A DNA stretch of 30,966 nucleotides from a virus. A program made the translations under genes and the position numbers. The notes under the pieces were generated by a model, which did no database searches, had not been told where the DNA came from, and worked only from the letters and a program-made list of their open reading frames with translations. Of the stretch, positions 1 to 8,467 are shown in pieces. The stretch covers positions 1-30,966 of IMG/VR virus record IMGVR_UViG_3300030685_000071. The stretch is one strand, 5' to 3'. Each line of letters opens with the position of its first letter. The first letter of the stretch is position 1.

Positions 1-85
1 CTCTGAAGACTTTGCCTCCGCATGTTTTTTTTCACCGCAATATGCTGAGCAAAATATTTTTTAACACATTGATACAAAGCATAAA
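1..85. other. Left edge, no gene recognised
   Basis: The first 85 bases lie beyond the large terminase terminator. In one minus-strand frame the stretch from about base 46 to base 1 stays open and encodes two cysteines followed by a charged segment, but it begins just after a stop and has no ATG, so I cannot assign it to a gene. The phage portal gene would be expected further left, outside the window. Confidence 0.3.
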
Positions 86-112
86 AAAGGGATGACATCA
101 TGCCATCCCTTT
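86..112 (-). terminator. Intrinsic terminator after the large terminase gene
   Basis: A 9-bp perfect inverted repeat (86-94 with 104-112) is followed on the minus strand by a T-rich run. It lies 30 bases past the terL stop codon, so it should end the head-gene transcript. Confidence 0.8.
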
Positions 113-121
113 ACTTACTCC

Positions 122-144
122 ATACCTCTTACCTCTTACCTCTA
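122..144. repeat. Short tandem repeat next to the terL stop codon
   Basis: Three near-identical copies of an 8-base unit (TACCTCTT on the plus strand) run up to the terL stop. No function is assigned. Confidence 0.5.
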
Positions 145-1848
145 AATAAAAATTATTCCTCCTCCCATTGCACTTGGTTCAGTATAGAAGAAATTCACAC
201 CAATGAACACTGTATCCCAGGCATCAGTAACGTGGGTCTTATGTTCATCAGGATTGTCGGGTGTATCGGGTAACTTCTCAGGACTCTTATCTTTCTCGAA
301 TCCATTCTTCCCTTGCTTAATGCCTGTCTGTTCCATGGCTATCTTAAGCAGTTCGTTGTTCATTGCATTGAATGTAGGGAACAGTAGTTCATTGTCACCC
401 TTCAGGGCACGGTCAATCTGTAGATGCTTCCAATCATGCTTAGATGCTTGCCCTATGTAAACATCAGTAACGTTCCAACGGTTATCAGTCAGGATACGTA
501 TGATAGTATCAGCATAACTCTCGGATGTTGCACCTGTCTCCCAAACAAACGTATGATCATAGTAGAAGATGATATCCTTATGGATCATTGCCATGTAGTA
601 ATCGCATACCATCTGTACCACGTCCTGTAACTTGCCGGGTGTCTTAACATAGAATGTCTTAAGTGTCTTGAACTCATTAGTATCAGGGTGCACCTGACCC
701 ACGCATGCTGTGGATATGGCAGCATTACTATCGAATGCGATGTGGAGTGGTCGCTTCATATCCAGATCAGGATCACCCAGGCAGGCGGCAGTAGTTAGTT
801 TCTTCCAGTTCGTTCCAAACTGTTTAAGGTTATCGTTATCGGTAGGTATATAGAAGTGATTCTCAGTTAATGCAGAGTAGAACCCATTAGGCACACGGAA
901 CAGTCGTTCATTCATAAAGGCAGTACGCCAGATAAGGGTAGGACTATCCCTGTACATCTGCATGATAAAGTCCTCACCCAATACCTCAAGGTTATCGAAT
1001 ACATCGTACTCTCCATAAAATACAGTATATTCAAACTTCTGGTTAGGTAATGGCTTCAATGGTTCCTGGTAACGTCGTGCCAGGGCAAGATCGGCCCGGA
1101 GTTCTTTTATCATCCGGATATTGTATTCTGTTTGTTCCGGCCATGACATATACCCAACTAACTCTTTATAAATGTTACGAATATAGTTGATATGATCAGG
1201 CGACATCTCATCGCGCTTATCCAGTATCCATTTACCCATTTTAGAAGTGGGCATATCGGTGGAGTACAATACGCTGTGATGCCAGGGACAATCATCGAAA
1301 TATTGCCGGTTACCACGATTGGCGGGATTAACTTCCGATTTAATTTTATTATAATCCAAAAATTTTGCTTCAGGACCAATCAACCAATCCAATGACATGG
1401 AGTTGGCAGACATCCCGTTATTGAAAGATAGCACTACCATAATCGTTCCATTCCAAAAATGAAAGCAATTACCCCATGCTTCGCGCAATGGCTTACGTTT
1501 AGGTTGTTTGAAATTCTTCTCCTGTGGGGCTTTTCTGCCAACATAATAGTGAATACCTTCCACATATCCCCATTCGTACAATGCGTGGCAAATAGCGGGT
1601 AATGTGTTACCCCAGGCTTTTGAATAAGTAGGCGAAATAAGAGCACCGGTACTGCCCGGCATCGCCCATACATTCCGAATAATAAAGCGGGCATCTATAC
1701 CCTCAGACTTTCCGGTACCACGAGCAGCAACGATATATTCATCATGCGCGGATATAGCCATCGCGTCACGTTGAGCTTTATTGAAGAATTTACGAACGCG
1801 ATCCTCAAACTTATGAAGCTGATCGGCACCAGGGAGTATTGGATTCAT
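142..1848 (-). CDS. terL: Phage terminase large subunit
   Basis: Motor and nuclease that packages phage DNA into the empty head. The 568-residue product has a Walker A loop at residues 41-50 (AARGTGKSEG), an ATPase-core segment near residues 150-160 (LDWLIGPEA), and a C-terminal RNase H-like nuclease half with spaced acidic residues near 371 (IAFDSN), 431 (YYDHTF) and 544 (DAWDTVF). This two-domain layout and length match tailed-phage TerL proteins. The start codon overlaps the stop of the upstream gene (TAATG), suggesting coupled translation, and an intrinsic terminator follows. I infer the function from the motifs and from its place at the end of the head gene cluster. Confidence 0.9.
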   Translation of the reverse strand: MNPILPGADQLHKFEDRVRKFFNKAQRDAMAISAHDEYIVAARGTGKSEGIDARFIIRNVWAMPGSTGALISPTYSKAWGNTLPAICHALYEWGYVEGIHYYVGRKAPQEKNFKQPKRKPLREAWGNCFHFWNGTIMVVLSFNNGMSANSMSLDWLIGPEAKFLDYNKIKSEVNPANRGNRQYFDDCPWHHSVLYSTDMPTSKMGKWILDKRDEMSPDHINYIRNIYKELVGYMSWPEQTEYNIRMIKELRADLALARRYQEPLKPLPNQKFEYTVFYGEYDVFDNLEVLGEDFIMQMYRDSPTLIWRTAFMNERLFRVPNGFYSALTENHFYIPTDNDNLKQFGTNWKKLTTAACLGDPDLDMKRPLHIAFDSNAAISTACVGQVHPDTNEFKTLKTFYVKTPGKLQDVVQMVCDYYMAMIHKDIIFYYDHTFVWETGATSESYADTIIRILTDNRWNVTDVYIGQASKHDWKHLQIDRALKGDNELLFPTFNAMNNELLKIAMEQTGIKQGKNGFEKDKSPEKLPDTPDNPDEHKTHVTDAWDTVFIGVNFFYTEPSAMGGGIIFI

Positions 1849-2495
1849 TATGGTTCGATTTGTGCCTCTTCAGCTTTTTTGAATAAATTTCCTTTGAATT
1901 TTTCACGGAACCGGCGACGTTCTTCCTCCAGATTAGGAATTTCGCGTATTCCCTCAAGCACGGTTATATCATCAGTAGGCTCGAAGCTGGGTGGTATCAT
2001 TTCATTCCAGTCAAATACATCATCTTCCTTATCAGCCCGGGTATATTTCCCTATTTTATCCATATTGGCGGCAATTCCCTGCGGATCGCGATCCTCAATA
2101 GCAATTTGAGCACCTTTTTTGCATGTTTCGATAATAATATACCGGTGCCAACTCTTGGCGGCAATGGTTATATTTCCAAATATCTTAGTTATACCGGCAA
2201 TGTCATTATAGGCTTGCGATTGAGATACCGGAGTAAATAAGACATCGGTCATAGTTTTACTTATTACTTTCCCTTTTTTGTCTTTTTCAACTAATTCAAC
2301 CGATCCACCTTCCATCAAAAAGCTGATCAATTCAGAATTCATCATGAGAGGATTCGCCATTTTTTTGGATACGCAAAGAAGTACTCGTTTTTTTATATCC
2401 TGATCTTTTTCAGACAATGCCAGTTTAGTTTCATCAATGGAATGAAACAGATGCTTTTCAATTTTTTCGTAAACCGTGATATCATTCTTTGCCAT
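1848..2495 (-). CDS. Probable terminase small subunit
   Basis: A 215-residue soluble, charged protein placed directly before terL with a one-base stop/start overlap. That is the usual place of the small terminase subunit, which binds the packaging site and hands DNA to TerL. The N-terminal half is helical and lysine-rich, and the C-terminal part is acidic then basic, ending in a charged tail (residues about 185-215). I do not see a clear helix-turn-helix, so the call rests mainly on position, size and character. It could instead be another structural protein of the head module. An intrinsic terminator-like hairpin lies just upstream, between this gene and the 318-residue gene. Confidence 0.55.
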   Translation of the reverse strand: MAKNDITVYEKIEKHLFHSIDETKLALSEKDQDIKKRVLLCVSKKMANPLMMNSELISFLMEGGSVELVEKDKKGKVISKTMTDVLFTPVSQSQAYNDIAGITKIFGNITIAAKSWHRYIIIETCKKGAQIAIEDRDPQGIAANMDKIGKYTRADKEDDVFDWNEMIPPSFEPTDDITVLEGIREIPNLEEERRRFREKFKGNLFKKAEEAQIEP

Positions 2496-2511
2496 AATCG
2501 TTGGGATGTAA

Positions 2512-2541
2512 AAAAAGGCAATACCGTGGGATTGCCTTTTT
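2512..2541 (-). terminator. Intrinsic terminator or attenuator upstream of the terminase genes
   Basis: An 11-bp perfect stem (2512-2522 with 2531-2541) with an 8-base loop is followed on the minus strand by a run of T. It sits between the stop of the 318-residue gene and the start of the small terminase candidate, so it may lower terminase expression relative to the structural genes. Confidence 0.75.
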
Positions 2542-2566
2542 AATGTTTATTTGAAATACAATCGGG

Positions 2567-3523
2567 TTAAACGGTTGCTTCAGGTTCAGGAGTCGGAGTC
2601 GGTTTGGCTATCTTAGCTTCCAATTCTGCCAATTCGATATTATAGGCGTCAATGCGTTTAAGTGCATTAAGCTTCACCACTTCACGTTCGGTAGTATTGG
2701 CAACTTCCTGAGACCGTTGCAGGTTTTCAATTAGTCGGTCAATCCTTCTGGCTATTTGAGCACCGGCTACCAGTTCATTTTCAGAATAGGCAGGTTTCTC
2801 CAGTACTGGTTCAATGGTTTTGCCTTCACTCCAGGAATCAATTGAATCCCATGCAGCGCGACGTTCATCGTCCAGGTCTACTAACTGTTTAACAAGTTTT
2901 TTGCGCGTAGCAGGATGAAGTTTTTCAACTGAAATATCCGATTGCAAACTGGCCATTAATGGAGTGATCACTTTAACCCGGTCATAGAGTTTTTTGATGT
3001 CTTCCGGAAGATTGTCATAGGCAACAATGGAAAGTCCACGACGTTCCTTCAGGGAAGTAAGTTCCAGTTCTTTTTCTTCCAATAAAGTCTGAGCATCTTT
3101 CAACTCATCCACCGTATTTTCTAAATCAGATTCCAGGTTCTCTACATTCTCGTTCAAATCTTCATTGTCAGAATCAACATCAGCCTTATCAGCGGTCAAT
3201 TCTTCAATGGTTACTCTCAGTGCATCAATCTCAGCTTGTTTTGCTTCAATTTCTTCCACAGTGGCTACAGGTTCACCTGCAATCACCAACTTCATATCTT
3301 TGAACTGATCGGGATTCGTCCTGATATTGTTCTCAATGACTGACACCTTATTGGTGAGCATGCAAAGAGCAGGATTAAACTGATCACCTTCCGAAAGATT
3401 ATCTTTGAAATATTGTAAGTATTTTTTTTTGATATCCGTTCCGGCGGCAGTTTCAAAGATAGCCAACCCATCAGCGAATGTACGCTTAGGATCGGCCAGC
3501 CATGTTTGAATAGTTTTTAGCAT
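2567..3523 (-). CDS. Coiled-coil phage head-module protein, unknown function
   Basis: A 318-residue acidic protein dominated by a long coiled coil (about residues 85-165, many E, D, L and K heptads) followed by a second helical region (about 175-300). The C-terminal tail is rich in proline and threonine (PTPTPEPE). I do not recognise a family. Its position between the putative capsid-associated genes and the terminase suggests a structural, scaffold or assembly role. It is flanked by a 184-residue structural candidate 9 bases upstream and by a terminator downstream. It could be a head-tail connector accessory or an internal head protein; the sequence does not decide this. Confidence 0.6.
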   Translation of the reverse strand: MLKTIQTWLADPKRTFADGLAIFETAAGTDIKKKYLQYFKDNLSEGDQFNPALCMLTNKVSVIENNIRTNPDQFKDMKLVIAGEPVATVEEIEAKQAEIDALRVTIEELTADKADVDSDNEDLNENVENLESDLENTVDELKDAQTLLEEKELELTSLKERRGLSIVAYDNLPEDIKKLYDRVKVITPLMASLQSDISVEKLHPATRKKLVKQLVDLDDERRAAWDSIDSWSEGKTIEPVLEKPAYSENELVAGAQIARRIDRLIENLQRSQEVANTTEREVVKLNALKRIDAYNIELAELEAKIAKPTPTPEPEATV

Positions 3524-3532
3524 AATGCTGAA

Positions 3533-4087
3533 TTATGGTACTAAAATTGTTGCAATATCAATTGGAGTGCCTAAGTAGATAAGCGGACAAATGGCATCAC
3601 TTGCAAAAGTGAATTTAAATCCACGGCGATCGGCACGAGCCATACCACCGGCATATTCCGGTTTAATGTGACAAGGTAGCCCTGGTTGACCAACAATAAT
3701 CTGTTGACCTTCCATATCTTCCAGAATAAGGTAACCGGATACATTGTTGACCTGACGTGCAAATGCAGCCGCTTCTTTTTTACTGCCGGAACGAAAGAAC
3801 TCACCAGCTGGGGCGAAACTCTGACCTTCAAGTTCGCCCTGATTAGGAGCATCGAATTTAACGGTCTTATCCGTACATTCTATGTACTTAGGTTTGTCAC
3901 CAACAGTTTTGAAAACAAAAGCACCTGCAGCAGTTACCTGGTCCACGTCGGTGGATACATCGGTTACCAATGGTAAGGTTGGCACTGCACTAACGGAAGC
4001 GGCAGGAACGAACAATACGTAGGCTTTGTAACCTCCCATATTATCTTGTCCGGCTGCCCAGGTTAATGGATTAAGATTGAATTTCAT
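3533..4087 (-). CDS. Putative phage structural protein after the major capsid gene
   Basis: A 184-residue protein rich in beta-prone segments, glycine, alanine and valine, without signal peptide or membrane segment. It follows the putative major capsid gene, from which it is separated by a strong hairpin terminator/attenuator, and precedes the coiled-coil gene by 9 bases. Size and composition fit a tail tube, head decoration or head-completion protein, but I see no diagnostic motif. The structural role is inferred from context only. Confidence 0.55.
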   Translation of the reverse strand: MKFNLNPLTWAAGQDNMGGYKAYVLFVPAASVSAVPTLPLVTDVSTDVDQVTAAGAFVFKTVGDKPKYIECTDKTVKFDAPNQGELEGQSFAPAGEFFRSGSKKEAAAFARQVNNVSGYLILEDMEGQQIIVGQPGLPCHIKPEYAGGMARADRRGFKFTFASDAICPLIYLGTPIDIATILVP

Positions 4088-4132
4088 ATCAATGAAGTTT
4101 TAAAATTTTGAGTTAAATAAAAATTGATTAAA

Positions 4133-4164
4133 AAAAAGCCGGCTACCGAAGCAACCGGCTTTTT
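4133..4164 (-). terminator. Intrinsic terminator/attenuator after the major capsid gene
   Basis: A perfect 10-bp stem (4133-4142 with 4155-4164) with a 12-base loop has a T run on the minus strand. It lies just downstream of the capsid gene stop. Placement fits a partial terminator that keeps capsid mRNA more abundant than mRNA for the genes after it. Confidence 0.85.
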
Positions 4165-4173
4165 TCTTATTGA

Positions 4174-5211
4174 TTAATAGTCACCTGAGAGGTCAATACG
4201 AGTATTCACCTGTTCGTTGGTTTTGAAAATCTTTTTATGTACGTCGCGAACGCGAGTACCGTACATTGATTCCAACCAGAATTGAATTTCATTAGGATCT
4301 TCGTAAATATTACGAACCTGCATAAATTGTGCAGCTTTTGACGTATCGAAACCGATATCCATATTCCCCACTTTTTGCAAAATCAATTTGGAACCGGTAC
4401 CCAATGCTTCATCAGTGGCAATTTCCAAAGCAGGACAGAAAGCATCTTCACGAAGTGCTTCCAATACCTGAGTCATAGTTGGAATGGCAAACATTTTCAC
4501 TTTATTACGATAAGCATCACGGGCATTTTTCAAAACCGTCTGGGCACAAATCAATTGAGGAGTACCACCAATGGATGATCTTAATAATGGGTGAGAACTA
4601 TAAATGAATTCTACCAATTTGTCATAGGCAGTAGAATCATTTTCATCAATCGGAGCAGCAAAAACACCTGTAATTTCAAGGTTCCCTTGTCCGGCAGCGA
4701 TATAACCATTAGTAGTCAATAAATCCAATACAGGATAGAATCCGGTGAATGAAGTCATTGGCGAAAAAGTAGCAGTGTCACGTTCAGCATGAAATAATGC
4801 AAACACGATGTCCTCAGCGTGAGAGGTAACCACATTCTGTACAATTAATTGTTCCAGGGGATGGGCTTTGGTTTTCAAATCAAGTTTAGTACCGGCATTA
4901 ACCAGGACTTTCTTATCCTTGTAATTGGTGATATTATCTTTGATTTTGAAAACAACCATTTCAGGTTTCAAATTCGATTCAAAAAACTTTGCAATTTCAG
5001 GATCGTAAGTAATGGCCATGCCCGGAGAGTACGGACCAGTTCCACCGGCTTTACGGCGCATATTCACAATTACGTCCTCATTTTCCACTTGCTGAATGTT
5101 CAGCTTCAGTTTAGCAGCTAAAGCATCAAGTGAGAAGAAAGGCAGAGTCCGTAAAATCGGATCGTAAGTTTTAGCTGCCTCAGTTAATGCAGCGACTGTT
5201 AGAATTGGCAT
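4174..5211 (-). CDS. Probable major capsid protein
   Basis: A 345-residue soluble protein preceded by an S49 head protease gene and a scaffold-like gene, the standard order protease, scaffold, major capsid. The length is normal for an HK97-fold capsid protein. The C-terminal half contains a segment of the type seen in such proteins (PQLICAQTVLKNARDAYR, about residues 217-234), and the end is rich in charged and beta-prone residues. No motif proves the fold. The strong terminator immediately after it agrees with very high expression. Alternative: another major virion protein. Confidence 0.7.
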   Translation of the reverse strand: MPILTVAALTEAAKTYDPILRTLPFFSLDALAAKLKLNIQQVENEDVIVNMRRKAGGTGPYSPGMAITYDPEIAKFFESNLKPEMVVFKIKDNITNYKDKKVLVNAGTKLDLKTKAHPLEQLIVQNVVTSHAEDIVFALFHAERDTATFSPMTSFTGFYPVLDLLTTNGYIAAGQGNLEITGVFAAPIDENDSTAYDKLVEFIYSSHPLLRSSIGGTPQLICAQTVLKNARDAYRNKVKMFAIPTMTQVLEALREDAFCPALEIATDEALGTGSKLILQKVGNMDIGFDTSKAAQFMQVRNIYEDPNEIQFWLESMYGTRVRDVHKKIFKTNEQVNTRIDLSGDY

Positions 5212-5235
5212 TGGTTTATATTTAAAGGGTTAAAT

Positions 5236-5664
5236 TTAATATCCTTGTTTCTTCATTTCAGCAGCAATAGCCAGGATATTACCCTGATTCTTGGCAGCAA
5301 ATTCCAATACAGTATCCGTTGCTACAGCACTTGCTTCAGCTTCAGGAATTGCAACAACACTTTCAGCACCAGGAAGAGCAGATAATACTTCATTCTCGGT
5401 TTTTAACGTGTCACGTTCAGTTGTCAACTCGGTGATAGTGGTATTCAATGTTTCCACAGCACCTTCAAGTTCAGTTACAGTTGCTTGGAGAACACTATCT
5501 CCGGCACTTTCTTCAGCATTAATGACGGCCTGAACATTTTCAAGCGTCACATCAGCAGCGTCAACTCCTTCGCCTTTTGCGGCTACTGAATTTACAACTG
5601 CATCGTAATTGTCTGCTTTTTCTTTCAAAACAGTGAAAGCAGCAGTTGATAAGATTTTAGTCAT
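5236..5664 (-). CDS. Scaffold-like head assembly protein
   Basis: A 142-residue acidic protein, rich in alanine, valine, threonine and glutamate, with a predicted coiled coil (about residues 58-95) and low sequence complexity. It lies between the head protease (4 bases upstream of its start) and the capsid gene (24 bases downstream of its stop). In many tailed phages this slot holds the scaffolding protein or a decoration protein. Function is inferred from position and composition; I recognise no domain. Confidence 0.55.
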   Translation of the reverse strand: MTKILSTAAFTVLKEKADNYDAVVNSVAAKGEGVDAADVTLENVQAVINAEESAGDSVLQATVTELEGAVETLNTTITELTTERDTLKTENEVLSALPGAESVVAIPEAEASAVATDTVLEFAAKNQGNILAIAAEMKKQGY

Positions 5665-5667
5665 GGA

Positions 5668-6516
5668 TTATGAATTAAAATAATTAATAAAATTTTCGAA
5701 TGTGTCAACGGCATCGATTAACCCAATTTCTAAGGATTTATCACCGTAAAATACTTTACCGGTTCCCCAAACTTTTCGGTCACCTTTCAACTGATCCGCA
5801 CGATTGGTTTCAATCATCGAAAGAAACCATTCATTGAATACATCAAGGTCAGCACGTAATTCCTCCGGTTTTCCATTGATGGCATCAATGAATGTTTTAT
5901 TTTTATCAGTAGATGCTGTGGCATATATTTCAATCAGGTTTACACCCATTATTTCCAATTGTTTCGAAAAATCAATCAATGTCACATAAGCACCACAACT
6001 TCCTACTTTAGCCAGGTTACTGTTCGCACAGATATAATCACATCCTGAAAGAATACCATAAGCTGCCGAACATGCCATATCATCAATGAATCCACCAACC
6101 GGCTTATTCTTTTCCGAAATAGTTTCAGCAAGCAACCGCATGGCATAACCTTCACCACCTCCCGAACTCATAACTATGACAATGCTACTGATAGCATCAT
6201 TGGCATAACATTGTTTCATTAGGTTAGAAATAGATCTCATCCCGGCAGGTCCGCACATTTGATCTTCTTTGGTTATTACACCCGAAATATTGATAATGGC
6301 AATTGATCCAGGCATAGCATCTATAACCGGTACTCTATTTTCATTACCAATACCATCTGACATCATAACTGAATTACGATCATTTAAAGCAGGTAATGCC
6401 GGTGCAACTGCCATCCGTTCACCTTTAATAAAGTTCGCAATCAATGGCAAATAATTAGAAGCATAGTTCTGATCAATTGCCCAGACGCCGTTCAATATGT
6501 TGTGTAAGTAGAGCAT
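5668..6516 (-). CDS. S49 (SppA/ClpP-like) phage head maturation protease
   Basis: A serine protease of the S49 family that in phages processes scaffold and capsid during head maturation. The 282-residue product shows the glycine-rich strand (residues 117-122, SSGGGE), the likely nucleophile Ser150 in DDMACSAAYG, the following VGSCGAYV segment (171-178) and a candidate catalytic Lys205 after IYATAST. These match the Ser-Lys dyad of the family. No signal peptide is seen, which separates it from cellular SppA. It opens the protease, scaffold, capsid series and is preceded by a terminator hairpin. Confidence 0.88.
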   Translation of the reverse strand: MLYLHNILNGVWAIDQNYASNYLPLIANFIKGERMAVAPALPALNDRNSVMMSDGIGNENRVPVIDAMPGSIAIINISGVITKEDQMCGPAGMRSISNLMKQCYANDAISSIVIVMSSGGGEGYAMRLLAETISEKNKPVGGFIDDMACSAAYGILSGCDYICANSNLAKVGSCGAYVTLIDFSKQLEIMGVNLIEIYATASTDKNKTFIDAINGKPEELRADLDVFNEWFLSMIETNRADQLKGDRKVWGTGKVFYGDKSLEIGLIDAVDTFENFINYFNS

Positions 6517-6539
6517 AAGCAGTTATTTGGTATTAAAAA

Positions 6540-6577
6540 AGCAGTATTCATGCAAATTGAATTGCAAGAATACTGCT
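6540..6577 (-). terminator. Intrinsic terminator before the head protease gene
   Basis: A perfect 10-bp stem (6540-6549 with 6568-6577) is followed on the minus strand by six T. It lies between the stop of the 145-residue gene (6603) and the start of the protease gene (6516). Confidence 0.8.
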
Positions 6578-6602
6578 ATTATAAAGGGATTTAAAGGACT
6601 TA

Positions 6603-7040
6603 TTACTCCATCAATGGGAGTTCAGAGTGTGTCATTACGCCTGATAACGTTATTTTTGTTCCCGAATATCCATTGGCCGCCGATGGATTTACGTTTTCAA
6701 TTTGAACTTTTAAAGGATTTGCCCGGTCACCTGCCACCAGTACGTCACCATTTCCGGTAACATATTTCAACAGGATCCTTTTAAATTTCTTACCGGTGAT
6801 ATCATTATACTTTGCCTGCCTACTCCTTGCACAATAGATTATTCCCGAAACAGTATAGAGTGGAATGATTCCTTCATCCGGAGTAACGGTTACTTCAATA
6901 CGTCCCGGAGTAGCCGGAAACTCTAACCAGGGCTTTGTAGTTTTCAGCACTACAATTATTTTGCCACCTGTCACGGAGCATGCATTCACATTTTCGACAA
7001 TAGCATAATCCGCCGATATAATTCCTCCAATATTATCCAT
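6603..7040 (-). CDS. Putative minor structural protein, unknown function
   Basis: A beta-rich protein of about 145 residues if started at the ATG at 7040. An in-frame ATG at 7118 would add 26 residues, but that stretch falls in an AT-rich leader carrying an inverted repeat, so I prefer the internal start. It has no signal peptide or membrane segment. It sits just before the head protease, where head-tail joining or head-associated proteins are often found. I do not recognise a family. Confidence 0.55.
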   Translation of the reverse strand: MDNIGGIISADYAIVENVNACSVTGGKIIVVLKTTKPWLEFPATPGRIEVTVTPDEGIIPLYTVSGIIYCARSRQAKYNDITGKKFKRILLKYVTGNGDVLVAGDRANPLKVQIENVNPSAANGYSGTKITLSGVMTHSELPLME

Positions 7041-7085
7041 ATATTTTGTATTAAAAATGGTTATACTCCTTATTATTAAACTCTT

Positions 7086-7120
7086 CGGTGTTTGTACCCC
7101 TTTTATTGGACAAAACACCG
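7086..7120. repeat. Inverted repeat in the leader of the 145-residue gene
   Basis: CGGTGTTT (7086-7093) is repeated in inverse at 7113-7120 with a 19-base spacer. It is in the gap between two minus-strand genes and could be an operator or a weak hairpin; there is no clear T run. Confidence 0.45.
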
Positions 7121-7141
7121 CACTTGGTGAACAAAATAAAT

Positions 7142-7639
7142 CTAAACTTTAACGTTTTTTTGTTTTTTATATTTACGCTTATTCCGTATCCGAGAATCTT
7201 CCCGGTGCCGGTAATAATTTTTGAGTAAAGCGTCGGAGGTAATGCTTTCAATCCGGTACATGCAAATGAAATAATTTGCTGTAACGTCATAATTCTGATC
7301 ATGCTCCTTTTTCATCAAAAAAAGTAAATTGTGAAGTTCATCCCAAAAAATCATAGATATCCGTTTTTGAATAATCCCGCACGATTTTTCAGACAGGAAG
7401 TTATAACATGACGGATTTTTTTTAAACCCATCCTCATCCTGCCGGCGATTGGGTAGAACAATCTCCAGGTTACCCGCATCCAGGTGTTGATTGCAGGGCC
7501 TTTTCTGCAACAGATCATAAATTGTAATGTATAAATCCGTTTTTGGTGGGAACTGAACCGGTTCCGCAAAATCATCGCCCCATTTACCGATGCAATATTC
7601 TGCCAGGTGAGGTTTAATTGTGATTTTAGTAGTATACAT
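7142..7639 (-). CDS. Conserved Bacteroidota phage protein, unknown function
   Basis: A 165-residue protein with a strongly basic C-terminal tail (about residues 143-165, many R and K), suggesting nucleic-acid binding. The N-terminal pattern (MYTTKITIKPHLAEY) and the motif around residues 136-143 (DALLKNYYRH) resemble a protein I associate with Bacteroidota prophages next to head genes, but I know of no established function. It is the first gene of the left arm, directly downstream of the 828-base gene-free region that probably carries its promoter. Confidence 0.65.
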   Translation of the reverse strand: MYTTKITIKPHLAEYCIGKWGDDFAEPVQFPPKTDLYITIYDLLQKRPCNQHLDAGNLEIVLPNRRQDEDGFKKNPSCYNFLSEKSCGIIQKRISMIFWDELHNLLFLMKKEHDQNYDVTANYFICMYRIESITSDALLKNYYRHREDSRIRNKRKYKKQKNVKV

Positions 7640-7803
7640 AAATTTAATTTTTGAAAATTAAAACATTTAAAGTCAGATTATTAGAGCAAATAACAAGATA
7701 CAAAATAAACACGATTTAAACAAATAATCCTCATTTTATTTTAAATGTAATTTTCAGATCTGACATACCCCCCCGGTCCAATAATAGCCGAACAAAGTGT
7801 GCT

Positions 7804-7966
7804 TTCGTGCAAAATGGTATACACTATGTTATAACTATTTATATTCAAGCACGTTAACACCGTACTCTTTTCCGTACTAACTTGTTTTGTTTTTATTTTT
7901 CCGTACTATTTTTGTTTTTGAACATATTCGTGCAAAGAGTACGAAAGAGTACAAAAACAGAACAAG
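7804..7966. repeat. Iteron-like repeat cluster with imperfect dyad
   Basis: TTCGTGCAAA occurs at 7804-7813 and 7927-7936. The heptamer CCGTACT occurs at 7860-7866, 7872-7878 and 7901-7907, with inverse partial copies at 7938-7943 and 7948-7952. CTTGTTTTGTTTTT (7881-7894) is mirrored by AAAAACAGAACAAG (7953-7966) with one mismatch. Clusters of this kind bind replication initiators or regulators. Confidence 0.65.
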
Positions 7967-8274
7967 CGTAAAAAATTGATATTTAATTGATTAATTTTCA
8001 AAAATTGCGTTTTGTTCCAAAGTACTTTTTTATCTCCTTTTTTTAGATAGTCAACTTTTGAAAAGTAGATAAATAATAAAAGAAAAGATTATATATAGAG
8101 AGGCTCTGAAATTGAACGATTTATTTATGATTATTGGAGGGATTTATACGTTTGAGACTGCCCGCCTTTTCCTGAGTGTATGTACTTTTTTTGAACTTAT
8201 GGACTGCGTTTTTTTGGGAGTACGATTGTCCATTTATTTACATACGATAGTAAGGGGGGTGCGGGGGAATGAAA

Positions 8275-8310
8275 AAAGAAGAACCCCCAACCCCTAAAGG
8301 GGAGTAAGAA
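8275..8310 (+). repeat. 36-bp inverted repeat, left arm
   Basis: These 36 bases are identical to the reverse complement of 9195-9230. The core is a CCCC-TAAA-GGGG palindrome next to a C-rich run. The two arms bracket the 87-residue and SSB-like genes. Related G/C-rich palindromes are common between genes in Bacteroidota genomes. Confidence 0.85.
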
Positions 8311-8338
8311 ACAATAGTAACGATTCTGTACATCAATC

Positions 8339-8410
8339 ACAAAAGAGTTATTAGTACCGGCTTCACAACTATCCTACAAAAGAGTTATTAGTACCGGCTT
8401 CACAACTATC
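8339..8410. repeat. Tandem 35-bp direct repeat
   Basis: Bases 8339-8373 and 8376-8410 are identical 35-base units with a 2-base spacer (period 37). With only two copies and almost no spacer this is not a CRISPR array. It directly follows, in the direction of transcription, the terminator of the early operon. Confidence 0.85.
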
Positions 8411-8419
8411 ATAAATAAG

Positions 8420-8446
8420 AAAAGCCTACCGAAAAGGCAGGCTTTT
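8420..8446 (-). terminator. Intrinsic terminator of the early operon
   Basis: An 8-bp stem (8420-8427 with 8439-8446) has T-rich sequence after it on the minus strand. It lies 22 bases past the stop of the last early gene (8468). Confidence 0.75.
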
Positions 8447-8467
8447 AATTAGTAACGAATCTGATAT

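Larger units (their letters stand above)
7640..8467. other. 828-base gene-free control region
   Basis: No convincing gene is present on either strand. It contains CCGTACT and TTCGTGCAAA repeats with an imperfect dyad (7804-7966), one arm of a 36-bp inverted repeat (8275-8310), a 35-bp direct repeat (8339-8410) and a terminator (8420-8446). It lies between the end of the early/replication operon and the start of the head genes, so it could hold the late promoter, the replication origin or both. Neither role is proven by sequence alone. Confidence 0.6.

Noticed and set aside
7041-7118. Longer start for the 145-residue structural gene
   Set aside because: The extra 26 codons fall in an AT-rich leader and inverted repeat; the ATG at 7040 is more plausible, though the longer start cannot be excluded.
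8112-8297. Plus-strand frame of 61 residues in the gene-free region
   Set aside because: Its last residues are read from the G/C-rich repeat, composition is unlike a real protein, and no neighbour or start signal supports it.
8339-8410. Possible mini CRISPR array
   Set aside because: Only two units with a 2-base spacer and no cas genes; this is a tandem duplication.
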